Source of the DNA: Rhodospirillales bacterium
GTDB taxonomy: Bacteria > Pseudomonadota > Alphaproteobacteria > Reyranellales > Reyranellaceae
DNA length: 46,209 nt
Direction of reading: 5' to 3'
NCBI GenBank assembly: GCA_009377525.1
Contig: WHTW01000050.1
Span: forward strand, 1-46,209
The notes beneath the pieces were generated by a model. The model saw nothing but the letters and a program-made list of their open reading frames with translations, did no database searches and had not been told where the DNA came from. The position numbers and the translations under genes are program-made. Numbering within the stretch: the first letter of the stretch is position 1; every line of letters starts with the position of its first letter. Positions 9,701 through 17,917 of this stretch are shown one piece after another.

Positions 9701-9978
9701 ACGGTGAGCGTGTAGGTGCCGGCATCGGTGCTGGTCGACTGCATGTAGATCATGCCTTCGACGCCGTTGACCTGCAGCTCGATCGGCAGCGCCACGTTGT
9801 CGACCACCGTCTCGGCGCTGGCGCCCGGGTAGGTGGTGGTCACCTGCACGGTCGGCGGCACGATGTTGGGATACTGCGCCACCGGCAGGACCGCGAGTGC
9901 GACCGCGCCGAGCAGCACGATAACGATGGCCAGCACGTTGGCGAGAACAGGCCGGTTGATGAAGAACGCGGAAATCAT
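6799..9978 (-). CDS. RND multidrug efflux permease, HAE1/AcrB family
   Basis: A 1059-residue inner-membrane proton-driven pump, the normal length for AcrB/MexB-type permeases. The N-terminus MISAFFINRPVLANVLAI and the first transmembrane helix are canonical. The proton-relay aspartates are in GIVVDDAIVIVE (about residue 405) and the partner lysine is in LIALGAKNAILIVEVA (about residue 935). Two periplasmic porter domains follow TM1 and TM7. The last 25 residues are Lys/Pro/Glu-rich low complexity (PKAAPKPEPEPEPQ), which is not part of the fold. It is co-transcribed with the adaptor gene 14 bases upstream. No TolC-type outer membrane gene or TetR regulator adjoins, so the outer channel must be encoded elsewhere. 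Substrate range is unknown. Confidence 0.95.
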   Translation of the reverse strand: MISAFFINRPVLANVLAIVIVLLGAVALAVLPVAQYPNIVPPTVQVTTTYPGASAETVVDNVALPIELQVNGVEGMIYMQSTSTDAGTYTLTVTFQIGTDLDFAQVLVQNRVSAALASLPASVQAQGVVTEKKSTAILQIVSLTSPDGRFDSLYMSNYATINLINEIARLPGVGNTQVLGVGQYSMRIWLDPQKLYTFGLTPSTVARVVQEQSQPVTAGQVGIPPAPKGQDFQFTVDVQGRLSTPEEFGNIIVKSEQGNGGRILRLKDIARIELGAQTYANTFKTNGKQGAGIAIYQLPEANALDVANRVRAKMDELAKAFPQGLAYDIPFDTTAFVKTSIQEVFMTLIEAGILVLIVIMVFLQDWRAMLVPATTIPVTIIGAFAAMAAMGFTINTTTMFGIVLAIGIVVDDAIVIVEGVARHIERGLTPHDAAIKAMSELFGPVIGITLVLMSVFLPAAFVPGLTGQMFAQFALVIAATALISAINAATLKPTQCAMWLRPAVPPEQRNFFFRGFNNVYQRLENGYGWLIGTMVHRSGLMVLLALVLAGVGGWGVARLPTAFIPNEDQGYMLVGLQLPDGASLERTDAALAQVSAIAQATPGVKQVVAISGMSVLDSNSALANAGVAYVILDDWGVREKKAGQDLRSIVMHIGREVQVLQDGRAFPLVPPPIQGIGNAGGFQMQVEQKDGSFDYVKLQNATGNLIEQAGTQSALTNLITSFRAGAPHVRVDVDRSKAETLKVSIGEVFSTLSSYLGSAYVNRFNKFGLSLMVFMQADSPYRTKPDDILRLQVRNADGQMVPIGALAELRQAAGPPLITLYNLYPSASIVGSPAPGFSSGEAIQLMDQIANATLPPGTGFEWTAMAYQENIVGNQLMYVFALAILLVYLCLAGQYESWIAPLAVILAVPLALIGPAIALGSLGLANNMYTQIGLMLLIALGAKNAILIVEVAREARHEGKEIVEAAVEAARTRFRPILMTSFAFILGVVPLVMATGAGANARISLGLAVFSGMIASTCLAVLFVPSFFTVLQRFEERGKKGKAPKAAPKPEPEPEPQAP

Positions 9979-9992
9979 CGGCTAGGCGCCGC

Positions 9993-11150
9993 TCACTTGG
10001 TGATGTTGTCGCCGGGGGGCGGCGGGGCGATGGTCGTCTCCTTCGGCACGACCTTGCCGCCCGGGACGGCGCGGCCGCTGGTGGTCAGCACGACACGGTC
10101 GTCGGCATTGAGGCCTTCGGTGATCACGCGCAGGCCGCCGGTCAGCAACTGGCCCTGCTTGATGCGGCGCTGCCGCACGACATTGTCCTTGTCGACGATC
10201 AGGACGTACTTGCCGGCCTGGTCCTCGGCGATGACACGGTCGGGGATCAGGAATACCGGCTTGGCGCCCAGCCCCGTCGGCAGGCGGATGCGCGCGAAGA
10301 AGCCGGGCAGCAGGTCGCGTTTGGGATTCTGGAACAGGCCGCGCACCAGCACCGTGCCGGTCTGGGCGTCGATCTCAGGCGAGACGTAGTTGAGGAAGCC
10401 CTTGTGGGGATAGCCCTCCTCGTTCATCAGGCCGATGTCGAGCGGGATCTTGCCCAGCTCCTCGACAGTCAGGCGCCGGTTGGCGAGGTTCTCGCGGATT
10501 TTCAGCACATCCTGCTCGCTCACGTTGAACTCGACGTAGATCGGGTCGAGCTGGACGATGGAGGCGAGCTTGGTCGCCCGGCCGTTGCCTACGAGTTCGC
10601 CGACCGAGATCAGATGCTTGGTCACGACGCCGTCGAACGGCGCCTGGACGGTCGTATAGCCCAGGTTGGTCTGGGCGATTGTCAGGTTGCCCTCGGCGTT
10701 CTCGACATTGGCGCGATCGCTGTCGCGCTTGGCCTTGGCCTGGTCGTAGGTGGTCTGCGCGGTGACGTTCTGGCGCAGCAGGGTTTCCTGACGGGTGAAC
10801 TCGGCTTCCGACTGCACGAGCTTCGCCTTTGCCCCGTCGAGCTGGGCCTCGGCCTCTTTGACTTGGGCCTTGTACATCGTCTGCTCGATGACGAAGAGCG
10901 TGTCGCCCTTCTTCATGGGCGAGCCATCGACATAACTCTGCGACGTGAGGAAGCCTTCGACGCGGGCCACCAGGTCGACGGTGGCGAAGGCCACGGTATT
11001 GCCGGTCATCACCTCATAGGGGGTGACGTCCTGCTTGAGCGGGACCGCGACGCTGATCTCCGGCGGCGGCGGCGGCTGGAACTTGTTATCGGGTTTGCAG
11101 CCGGCCAGGAAGGCGACCAGCAGCGGCAGCAGGATCAGGCTGCGATTCAT
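9993..11150 (-). CDS. RND efflux periplasmic adaptor lipoprotein (AcrA-like)
   Basis: A 385-residue membrane fusion protein. The signal peptide ends in the lipobox LAGC with Cys18, so the mature protein is predicted to be lipid-anchored in the inner membrane facing the periplasm. It has the usual order: beta-barrel/lipoyl segment (VDLVARVEGFL), long helical hairpin with heptads (residues ~95-165), second lipoyl half (TVQAPFDGVVTKHLISVGELVG) and C-terminal barrel and membrane-proximal domains. It bridges the permease encoded immediately downstream to an outer membrane channel. Confidence 0.94.
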   Translation of the reverse strand: MNRSLILLPLLVAFLAGCKPDNKFQPPPPPEISVAVPLKQDVTPYEVMTGNTVAFATVDLVARVEGFLTSQSYVDGSPMKKGDTLFVIEQTMYKAQVKEAEAQLDGAKAKLVQSEAEFTRQETLLRQNVTAQTTYDQAKAKRDSDRANVENAEGNLTIAQTNLGYTTVQAPFDGVVTKHLISVGELVGNGRATKLASIVQLDPIYVEFNVSEQDVLKIRENLANRRLTVEELGKIPLDIGLMNEEGYPHKGFLNYVSPEIDAQTGTVLVRGLFQNPKRDLLPGFFARIRLPTGLGAKPVFLIPDRVIAEDQAGKYVLIVDKDNVVRQRRIKQGQLLTGGLRVITEGLNADDRVVLTTSGRAVPGGKVVPKETTIAPPPPGDNITK

Positions 11151-11226
11151 GTTCCGACGACGCTCCCCCGTAGCGGTGGTCCGAAAGCGTTACCGCATCC
11201 CAACCCGGAACGCCACCGCGTCGAGA

Positions 11227-12018
11227 TCAGGCGAAAGGATAGGGCCCCTCGAAACGGCCGATATAGCTGGTGTGCGTCACTATCGCCCCGTCGTGCCACC
11301 AGTGCAGCAGGCAGGCCGGCGGCTCGCGGAAGGAGGCGGGCGGGGCGTCCGGCCGGAGATTCAATGCAATTTGTGTCGCCGTGCTGGGGCAGGAGACCAA
11401 GAGCGTGCCGGCCCAGCGCTGCAGGATCGGCCGGTGGACATGGCCGCACAGCACGCGCTCGACATTGGCGAAGCGGCCGATCACGTCGGCAAGCCGCTCC
11501 GGCTGCCGGCACATGTATTTGTCGAGGTAGGGAATGCCGGTGACGATCGGCGGATGGTGCATCAGCACCAGGGTCGGGGCGCCGTGGGCGTCGCGTAGCG
11601 CCGCTTCCAGCCAGGCGAGGCCCGCCTCGTCGACCTCGCCGTGGTGGTCGCCCGGCACCGTGGTGTCGAGCGCCACGATGCGCAAGGGCGGCCGGTCGAT
11701 CACGAAGTGTTTAGGACCGAGCGCCGGCAGATAGGCGTGGTCGGGGAAGCAGCGCGCCAGCACCTCGCGGTCGTCGTGATTGCCCGGCATCAGCAGGCAG
11801 GGCAGCTCGAGCCTGGCCAGCAGGCCGCGCAGGGAGGCGTATTCGGCCTCGAGCCCCTCGTCGACCAAGTCGCCGGTGATCAGCACCAGGTCGGGCCGCG
11901 GATCGAGCCGGTTCAGGTGCTCGATGGCGTCGGCGAACATGCGGTTGGAATCGACGACGTCCTTGTAGCTTTGGCCCACGGGCCGAACGTGCAGGTCGGA
12001 GATCTGCGCCAGGAGCAT
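11227..12018 (-). CDS. calcineurin-like metallophosphoesterase (CpdA-type)
   Basis: A 263-residue binuclear metallophosphoesterase. All five metal motifs are visible: D-x-H at residues 8-10 (ISDLHV), GDLVDEG, GNHDD, HHPPIVTG and GHVHRP. Size and motif spacing fit the CpdA/cyclic-nucleotide phosphodiesterase group, although substrate specificity (3',5'-cAMP or another phosphodiester) cannot be settled by sequence reading. It starts three bases after the DUF938 gene stop and is the last gene of a four-gene minus-strand operon starting at 16219. A class III nucleotide cyclase is encoded at 35495-36832, but there is no evidence that they work together. Confidence 0.9.
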   Translation of the reverse strand: MLLAQISDLHVRPVGQSYKDVVDSNRMFADAIEHLNRLDPRPDLVLITGDLVDEGLEAEYASLRGLLARLELPCLLMPGNHDDREVLARCFPDHAYLPALGPKHFVIDRPPLRIVALDTTVPGDHHGEVDEAGLAWLEAALRDAHGAPTLVLMHHPPIVTGIPYLDKYMCRQPERLADVIGRFANVERVLCGHVHRPILQRWAGTLLVSCPSTATQIALNLRPDAPPASFREPPACLLHWWHDGAIVTHTSYIGRFEGPYPFA

Positions 12019-12021
12019 CGG

Positions 12022-12615
12022 TCAGGACCGGCGGAAGATGAGGGAGAGGTTGTTGGCCGGCATCGCCACGACCTCCGGTGCCGCGAAGCCCTCGGCCGCG
12101 GCGAGCTCGCTGACGGCCTCGAGGTCGCGAATGCCCCAGGCGGGATTGCGCCGCCTGAGGTCGCGGTCGAAGGCCTCGTTGCTCGGTGCCGTGTGCCGGC
12201 CGTCGCGGCGGAAAGGGCCGTAGAGATAGAGAAGGCCGTGGTCTGGCAGGATGCGGGCCGCGCCCGCGACCAGGCCGACCGCCGCCGTCCAGGGCGCGAT
12301 GTGGATCATGTTGCAGCAGATGACGGCGTCCGCATGCTCGACCGGCCAGGCCGGCGCCTCGGCGTCGAGCGCCATCGCCGGCCGGATGTTGGCAAGGCCG
12401 CTCGTTGCGGCCCAGGCATCGATGCTGGCCAGCGCCTCGTCGTCGGGATCGCTCGGCTGGAACACGAGCTGCGGCAGGGCGGCGGCGAAATGCACGGCGT
12501 GCTCGCCCGAGCCGCTCGCGACCTCGAGCACCAGTCCCTGGGCGGGTAGGCACGGCTGCAGCACGTCGAGGATGGGCTGGCGGTTGCGCGCCGTCGCCGG
12601 GGCGTGGAGCCTCAT
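12022..12615 (-). CDS. DUF938 family SAM-dependent methyltransferase
   Basis: A 197-residue protein of the DUF938 family. The N-terminus (APATARNRQPIL) and the SAM motif LEVASGSGEHAVHFA are characteristic. PSDPDDEALASI and DAVICCNMIHIAPW follow at the expected spacing. The family has a methyltransferase fold, but its substrate is unknown. Its ATG overlaps the stop of the upstream molybdenum hydroxylase gene (ATGA), which indicates translational coupling, and the phosphoesterase gene follows three bases after it. Confidence 0.9.
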   Translation of the reverse strand: MRLHAPATARNRQPILDVLQPCLPAQGLVLEVASGSGEHAVHFAAALPQLVFQPSDPDDEALASIDAWAATSGLANIRPAMALDAEAPAWPVEHADAVICCNMIHIAPWTAAVGLVAGAARILPDHGLLYLYGPFRRDGRHTAPSNEAFDRDLRRRNPAWGIRDLEAVSELAAAEGFAAPEVVAMPANNLSLIFRRS

Positions 12616-14912
12616 CGTGCCGCCTGCATGGCCTGCCAGATGCGCGCCGGCGTCGCGGGGCCGTCGAAGCCGGTCACGCCGAGCGGCGCCAGGGCGTCGA
12701 GGATGGCATTGGCGATGGCCGGGAAGGCGGCGATGGCGCCGGCCTCGCCGCAGCCCTTCACGCCCAGCGGATTGGTCGTGCAGGGCGTGCCGTTGAATCC
12801 CACGTCGAACGATGGCAGGTCGTCGGCGCGCGGCAGGGCGTAGTCCATGAATGAGCCCGCCAGCATCTGGCCCGAGCCCGCATCGTAGGTCGCATGCTCC
12901 AGCAGCGCCTGGCCCGCGCCCTGCGCCATGCCGCCGTGCATCTGGCCGGCCACGATCATCGGATTCACCAGCACGCCGTAATCGTCGACCGCCGTGTAGC
13001 GCACCAGGTCGACGCGGCCGGTGTCGCGGTCGATCTCGACCTCCACGACATGGGCGCCGTTGGGGAAGGTCATGTGCTCGCGCTTCCAGAAATGAAAGGT
13101 ATCGAGCGATTGGCCCTTGTCGCGACCGATCGCCGCCACCTCCAGCAGGCCGATGGCACGGTCGGTGCCCGACACGACGAAGCGGCCGTCCTCGAAGCGG
13201 ATGTCGGCTTCGGCCGCCTCCAGCGCATCGGCGGCGATGGCCAGGCCCTTGGCGATGATCTCGTCCGACGCGCGCCAGATCGCCGTGCCGCCCATGTAGG
13301 TCGCGCGCGAGCTGCCATGGCCGCCGCCGTTGGCGATCATGTCGGTGTCGCCTTGGCGGAGCCGGACGCGCTCGTTGGCGACGCCCAGGCGATGGGCGAG
13401 GATCTGCGGGAACGTGGTCTCATGGCCCTGGCCGATATGCTGCGTGCCGGTGACCAGCGAGACGGTCCCGTCGCTCTCGAAGCGCACATCGACATTCTCC
13501 TCCGGCGGGCCGCCCGTGCCCTTGATGTGATAGGCAAAACCCAGGCCACGCAGCCGGCCCGCCACCTCGCTTTGCCTGCGGCGTGCGGCGAAGCCCGCGA
13601 TATCGGCACGCGCGAGGGCCGCGCCCAGCGTCTCGGCGAAGGTGCCGCTGTCGACCTGGAAGCCGAAGAAGTTGGTCATCGGCATGTCGTCGGCCGGCAC
13701 CATGTTGAGGCGGCGCAGCTCGGCGCGGTCGAAGCCGACCTTGACGGCCGCCGCGTCTATGAGCCGTTCCAGGATGTTCACGGTCTCGGCGAAACCCGGC
13801 CCGCGCGTCACGCCGATCGGCGCGGTGTTGCTCAGCACCGCCGCGATATGCAGCGCGATCGCGGGGATGCGATACACCGTGCCCTGCAGATGGATGTACT
13901 GATAGGTCTGCACCGCGCCGCCGGCGCCGATCATGTAGGCGCCGAGATTGGCGACGCTGGTGACCTTCAAGGCGAGGAAGCGGCCGGCGGCATCGAGCGC
14001 CAGCGAGGCCTCAGCCTCGGTATCGCGTGCGGCATGGTCGGTCAGGAACACTTCGCTGCGGCTCGCGATCCATTTCACCGGCCGTCCGGTGCGCCTGGCC
14101 GCCCACAGGACCAGCGCATGCTCGACATAGGCGAAGTTCTTGGCGCCGAAGCCGCCGCCGACATCGGGGGCGATGAAGCGGACGTCCTTGGATCCGACTC
14201 CGAGCGCGCGGGCGACGTGGTCGCGGTTGATGTGGATGTTCTGGCTGGAAACATGCAGCGTGTAGCGGCCGCTTGCCGGATCGAACTGCCCGACGCCGCC
14301 GCGCGGCTCCATCGGGTTCATGACGATGCGATGGTTGTCGAGCCGCACCGAGACGACGTGTGCGGCGCGGGCGAAGGCGGCATCGGCGGCCTCGGCGTCG
14401 CCGGTGTGCCAGTCGAGGCAGACGTTGCCCGGCACGTCGTCGGCGATCAGCGGTGCGCCGGCTGCACGCGCTGCGTCGCCCGACGTCACGGCGGCCAGCG
14501 GCTCGTAGTCGACCTCGACCAGCTCGGCGGCGTCGGCGGCCTGCGCGGCGCTCTCGGCCACGATCAGCGCGACCGGCTCGCCGGCAAACCGCACCTTGTC
14601 GTGTGCCAGCAAGGGCTGCGGTGCAAAGGCGAAAGGCTCGCCAGTCTGGATGTTGGCTTCAGCGTAGGGGCGCAGCGGCTTCAATCCATCGGCCGTCGCG
14701 TCGGCCGCCGTCAGCACGGCGAGCACGCCAAGGGCGCGTTGGGCCGCGGTCGTGTCGATCGAGCGGACGCGGGCATGGGCATGCGGCGAGCGCAGCACGA
14801 TGGCGTGAGCCGGCCCCTCGAAACGCAGGTCGTCGAGATAGGCGCCATGGCCGGTGACGAAGCGCGCATCCTCGCGGCGCCGTGGCGATGCGCCGATTCC
14901 GGCCTTGCTCAT
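12612..14912 (-). CDS. CoxL-like molybdopterin-binding subunit, xanthine dehydrogenase family
   Basis: A 766-residue large subunit of a molybdenum hydroxylase. I chose ATG 14912 because the protein then begins MSKAGIGASPRRREDARFVTG, where the family normally starts, and overlaps the upstream stop as ATGA; a longer frame to 15026 has no family match. The molybdopterin regions GGGFGAKNF, GTQHIGQGHET and the catalytic-Glu motif GVKGCGEAGAIAA are present. In the substrate-loop position the protein has GVTRGPGFAE rather than the AYRGAGRPE common in the family. No iron-sulfur (CoxS) or FAD (CoxM) subunit gene is adjacent, so it is an orphan large subunit or borrows partners. It is coupled to a DAO-type oxidase upstream. 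Confidence 0.92.
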   Translation of the reverse strand: MSKAGIGASPRRREDARFVTGHGAYLDDLRFEGPAHAIVLRSPHAHARVRSIDTTAAQRALGVLAVLTAADATADGLKPLRPYAEANIQTGEPFAFAPQPLLAHDKVRFAGEPVALIVAESAAQAADAAELVEVDYEPLAAVTSGDAARAAGAPLIADDVPGNVCLDWHTGDAEAADAAFARAAHVVSVRLDNHRIVMNPMEPRGGVGQFDPASGRYTLHVSSQNIHINRDHVARALGVGSKDVRFIAPDVGGGFGAKNFAYVEHALVLWAARRTGRPVKWIASRSEVFLTDHAARDTEAEASLALDAAGRFLALKVTSVANLGAYMIGAGGAVQTYQYIHLQGTVYRIPAIALHIAAVLSNTAPIGVTRGPGFAETVNILERLIDAAAVKVGFDRAELRRLNMVPADDMPMTNFFGFQVDSGTFAETLGAALARADIAGFAARRRQSEVAGRLRGLGFAYHIKGTGGPPEENVDVRFESDGTVSLVTGTQHIGQGHETTFPQILAHRLGVANERVRLRQGDTDMIANGGGHGSSRATYMGGTAIWRASDEIIAKGLAIAADALEAAEADIRFEDGRFVVSGTDRAIGLLEVAAIGRDKGQSLDTFHFWKREHMTFPNGAHVVEVEIDRDTGRVDLVRYTAVDDYGVLVNPMIVAGQMHGGMAQGAGQALLEHATYDAGSGQMLAGSFMDYALPRADDLPSFDVGFNGTPCTTNPLGVKGCGEAGAIAAFPAIANAILDALAPLGVTGFDGPATPARIWQAMQAAR

Positions 14913-16219
14913 GTGCGCAATGTCTCCGCGTTCTTCGCCTGGCGCTTCTCGTCCCACCAGTCGCTGGTTTGCAGTTTCCAATAGACGAGCTGCGTGCCGA
15001 TGCGGCCCAGCGCGCCGCCGGCCCACGCCGTGCCGAACGGCGCGAACAGGCGCCAGCGGTCGTCTTCATGGGCGATGCCGGCCGCCACCGCATCGGCGCC
15101 GGCCGCGGTCTGGGCGACGCCGTGGCCGCCGAAGGCCGTGCAGGCCCACAGGCCGGGCTCGATCTCGCCGACCTGGGGCATCTTGTGCAGCGCGTAGCCC
15201 ATGATGCAGGGCCAGGCGTATTCGATCTCGATGTCGCCGAGCTGCGGATAAACGGAGAGGATGTCGGCCCGCATCATGGCGCGCAGGCGCGAGGGCTCGC
15301 GCGTGTCGGTGGTGATGCGGCCGCCCCACAGCAGGCGATCGTCGTCGACGATGCGGTAGTAGTCGCCGGCACGGCGCGTGTCGCCGATGGCGCCGCGCCA
15401 GCGGATGGCCTCGCCAAGCCGCGGGCCGAACTTGCCGGTCACCGCGACATAGGTCGCGACCGGCAGGACCGCGCCGCTCAGCCGATGGATGCGGCCGAGA
15501 TCGGCGTTGCCCGCCAGCACGACATGGCGCGCCGTGATCTCGCCCTTGGCCGTCCTGAGCTGCCACTCCGTGCCGCGGCGCTCCAGGGCCCGCGCCTCCG
15601 TCGCTTCGTGCACCTGCACGCCGCGGCGCTCGGCGTCGCTCGCCAGCGCCAGCGCGAGGTTGAGCGGATGGACCTGGAAGCCCGCCGCATCGTGCAGCCC
15701 CTGGAAGTAGCGCCCGGTGGTCAGCAGGGTGCGTACCTTGTCGGTTTCCCAGGGCTCGAACGTGGCGCCGAGCTTGCGCGCCAGGACGCGCGATCGTTCG
15801 GCGAAGTCCGGCCCCTGGTCGGTGCGCGAGACCGAAAGCCGACCCCAGCCCATCATGATGTCGGACCGTCCCATCTCCTTCAGCGAAGAGCGCACGATCT
15901 CAACGCCGCGCTGCGACTGGGCGTAGAGCCCGCGGGCATGGTCCTCGCCCAGCCGCTCGATCAAGGCGCCCGAGCGCAGGGCAAAGCCCGGTCCGACGAA
16001 GCCGCCGTTGCGTCCCGAGGCGCCCCAGCCGATGCGCTGGCGCTCGACCAGCACCACTTTCAGGCCGCGCATCGCCAGCAGGCGCGCCGTGTGCAGGCCG
16101 GCAAAACCTCCGCCCACGATCGCGACGTCTGCCGTGACCCGGCCGGTCAGGCTCGGTCGCTCGGGATTGGCATCTCGCGTGGCGGCATACCAGCTTGCGG
16201 GATAGGCGATGTCACTCAT
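14909..16219 (-). CDS. FAD-dependent oxidoreductase, DAO family (PuuB-like)
   Basis: A 436-residue flavoenzyme. VAIVGGGFAGLHTARLLA near residue 32 is the Rossmann FAD-binding motif, followed by VVLVERQRIGWGASGRNGG, typical of gamma-glutamylputrescine oxidase and other secondary-amine oxidases. The C-terminal CTAFGGHGVAQTAAGA motif closes the FAD site. The leading MSDIAYPASWYAATR stretch also resembles the PuuB group. It is the first gene of a tightly coupled operon with the molybdenum hydroxylase subunit (ATGA overlap) and is divergent from the Baeyer-Villiger gene with only 40 bases between starts. The substrate is probably an amine or N-substituted amino acid, by family analogy only. Confidence 0.88.
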   Translation of the reverse strand: MSDIAYPASWYAATRDANPERPSLTGRVTADVAIVGGGFAGLHTARLLAMRGLKVVLVERQRIGWGASGRNGGFVGPGFALRSGALIERLGEDHARGLYAQSQRGVEIVRSSLKEMGRSDIMMGWGRLSVSRTDQGPDFAERSRVLARKLGATFEPWETDKVRTLLTTGRYFQGLHDAAGFQVHPLNLALALASDAERRGVQVHEATEARALERRGTEWQLRTAKGEITARHVVLAGNADLGRIHRLSGAVLPVATYVAVTGKFGPRLGEAIRWRGAIGDTRRAGDYYRIVDDDRLLWGGRITTDTREPSRLRAMMRADILSVYPQLGDIEIEYAWPCIMGYALHKMPQVGEIEPGLWACTAFGGHGVAQTAAGADAVAAGIAHEDDRWRLFAPFGTAWAGGALGRIGTQLVYWKLQTSDWWDEKRQAKNAETLRT

Positions 16220-16259
16220 TCTGAGCTAAGGATGGCATGGCGATTGGTCCGGAGGAACG

Positions 16260-17852
16260 ATGTCGCTCGATTTCGACGTGGTGGTCATCGGCGCCGGCTT
16301 CGGTGGCATGTACATGCTGCACCGGCTGCGGCTCAAGGGGTTCAAGGTGCAGGTGTTCGAGACCGGCAAGGGCGTCGGCGGCACCTGGTACTGGAACCGC
16401 TATCCCGGCGCGCGCTGCGACGTCGAGAGCGTACAGTACTCCTACCAGTTCTCGCCCGAGCTGCAGCAGGAATGGGAGTGGACGGAGCGCTACGCCACCC
16501 AACCCGAGATCCTGCGCTACGCCAACCACGTCGCCGACCGCTTCGACCTGCGCCGCGACATCAAATTCGAGACCCGCGTCACGAAGGCTACCTTCGACGA
16601 GGGCGCGCACGCCTGGACGGTCGAGACGGACAAGGGAGATCGCGTGACGGCGCGCTTCGTCGTCACCGCATTGGGCTGTCTCTCGTCGCCCAACACGCCC
16701 AGGATTCCCGGCTTGGCGGATTTCAAGGGCCCAACCTATCACACCGGCAACTGGCCTCATGAGGGCGTGGACTTCACCGGCAAGACGGTGGGCGTGATCG
16801 GCACCGGCTCGTCGGCCATCCAGTCGATCCCGATGATCGCCCGGCAGGCGAGCCACGTCACCGTGTTCCAGCGCACGGCCAACTACACCGTGCCAGCGCA
16901 CAACAAGCCGCTCGATCCCGACCATGTGCGCGAGGTCAAGGCGAACTATCCGGCGATGCGCAAGCGCGCCAAGGCGACGCCTCCCGGCATCGACTTCAAG
17001 ATCAACATGGCCTCGGCCATGGCGACACCCGAAGCGGAGCGGCAGCGCGAATTCCAGGAACGCTGGGACTATGGCGGCCTGGGGTTCATGGCCTCCTTCT
17101 CCGACCTGTTGCTCAACGACGAATCGAACAAGACGGCGGCTGAGTTCGTGCACGCCAAGATCCGCGAGGTGGTGAAGGACCCCGAGCTCGCCGACAGGCT
17201 CTCGCCGCGCAACGTCATCGGCTGCAAGCGGCTGTGCGTCGACACCGGCTACTGGGCGACCTTCAACCAGCCGCATGTCGCGCTGGTCGATGTCAGCGAC
17301 CAGCCGATCGAGCGCATCACCGCCGAAGGCCTGCGGGCAAACGGCAAGGATTACACCTTCGACTGCCTGGTGCTGGCGACCGGCTTCGACGCCATGACCG
17401 GAGCGCTGCTCAGGATCGACATCCGTGGCCGCGACGGCCGCAGCCTGGAGGAGAAGTGGACCGAGGGGCCGAAGACCTATCTCGGCCTCACCATGGCGGG
17501 CTTCCCCAATCTCTTCACCATCACCGGGCCGGGCAGCCCGTCGGTGCTGACCAACATGCTGCCGTCGATCGAGCAGCATGTCGAATGGATCGCCGATTGC
17601 ATCGAATATGTGCGCTCGCGCGGCGCCACCCTGATCGAGGCGAGCCGCGACGCCGAGGAGGCGTGGGTCGGCCATGTCGGCGAGGCCGCGGGTGCCACGC
17701 TGCGGTCGAGCTGCAGCTCGTGGTACATCGGCGCCAACATCCCCGGCAAACCGCGGGTGTTCATGCCTTATATCGGTGGCTTCCCCGCCTACATCGAACG
17801 CTGCGAGGCCGTGGTGAAGAACGGCTACGAGGGGTTCTCACTGTCATTCTGA
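16260..17852 (+). CDS. Baeyer-Villiger flavin monooxygenase (cyclohexanone monooxygenase type)
   Basis: A 530-residue class B flavoprotein monooxygenase. It has the FAD motif GAGFGGMY (11-18), the diagnostic GGTWYWNRYPGARCD (40-54), the Baeyer-Villiger fingerprint F155-KGPTYH161-TGNWP166 and the NADPH motif GTGSSAIQ near residue 180. These enzymes insert oxygen next to a ketone, giving esters or lactones, with NADPH and O2. The ketone substrate is not deducible. Oddly, the last codons and the TGA stop lie within a palindromic intergenic repeat (17843-17917), so the C-terminal SLSF end is repeat-derived. Confidence 0.95.
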   Translation: MSLDFDVVVIGAGFGGMYMLHRLRLKGFKVQVFETGKGVGGTWYWNRYPGARCDVESVQYSYQFSPELQQEWEWTERYATQPEILRYANHVADRFDLRRDIKFETRVTKATFDEGAHAWTVETDKGDRVTARFVVTALGCLSSPNTPRIPGLADFKGPTYHTGNWPHEGVDFTGKTVGVIGTGSSAIQSIPMIARQASHVTVFQRTANYTVPAHNKPLDPDHVREVKANYPAMRKRAKATPPGIDFKINMASAMATPEAERQREFQERWDYGGLGFMASFSDLLLNDESNKTAAEFVHAKIREVVKDPELADRLSPRNVIGCKRLCVDTGYWATFNQPHVALVDVSDQPIERITAEGLRANGKDYTFDCLVLATGFDAMTGALLRIDIRGRDGRSLEEKWTEGPKTYLGLTMAGFPNLFTITGPGSPSVLTNMLPSIEQHVEWIADCIEYVRSRGATLIEASRDAEEAWVGHVGEAAGATLRSSCSSWYIGANIPGKPRVFMPYIGGFPAYIERCEAVVKNGYEGFSLSF

Positions 17853-17917
17853 GCGCAGCGAAGAATCTCATCGCCGGTTGTCAAGGGCATGAGATCCTTC
17901 GCTTCGCTCAGGATGAC
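17843..17917. repeat. palindromic repeat element, family A, supplying two stop codons
   Basis: A 75-bp imperfect inverted repeat: the arm gtcattctgagcgcagcga is matched by tcgcttcgctcaggatgac with a short central region. It lies between two convergent genes and contains the TGA stops of both. The Baeyer-Villiger gene ends in gtcattcTGA and the gamma-glutamyltransferase gene ends in the mirror-image gtcatccTGA. A related complete copy lies at 26435-26502 and a half copy at about 2750-2820. It probably also forms a bidirectional transcript hairpin. Confidence 0.85.

Noticed and set aside
7108..10389. A 1093-codon open frame on the plus strand antisense to the RND pump and adaptor genes
   Set aside because: It is the GC-rich antiphase shadow of two genes with unmistakable RND family motifs; the translation is His/Asp/Arg-rich low complexity without domains.
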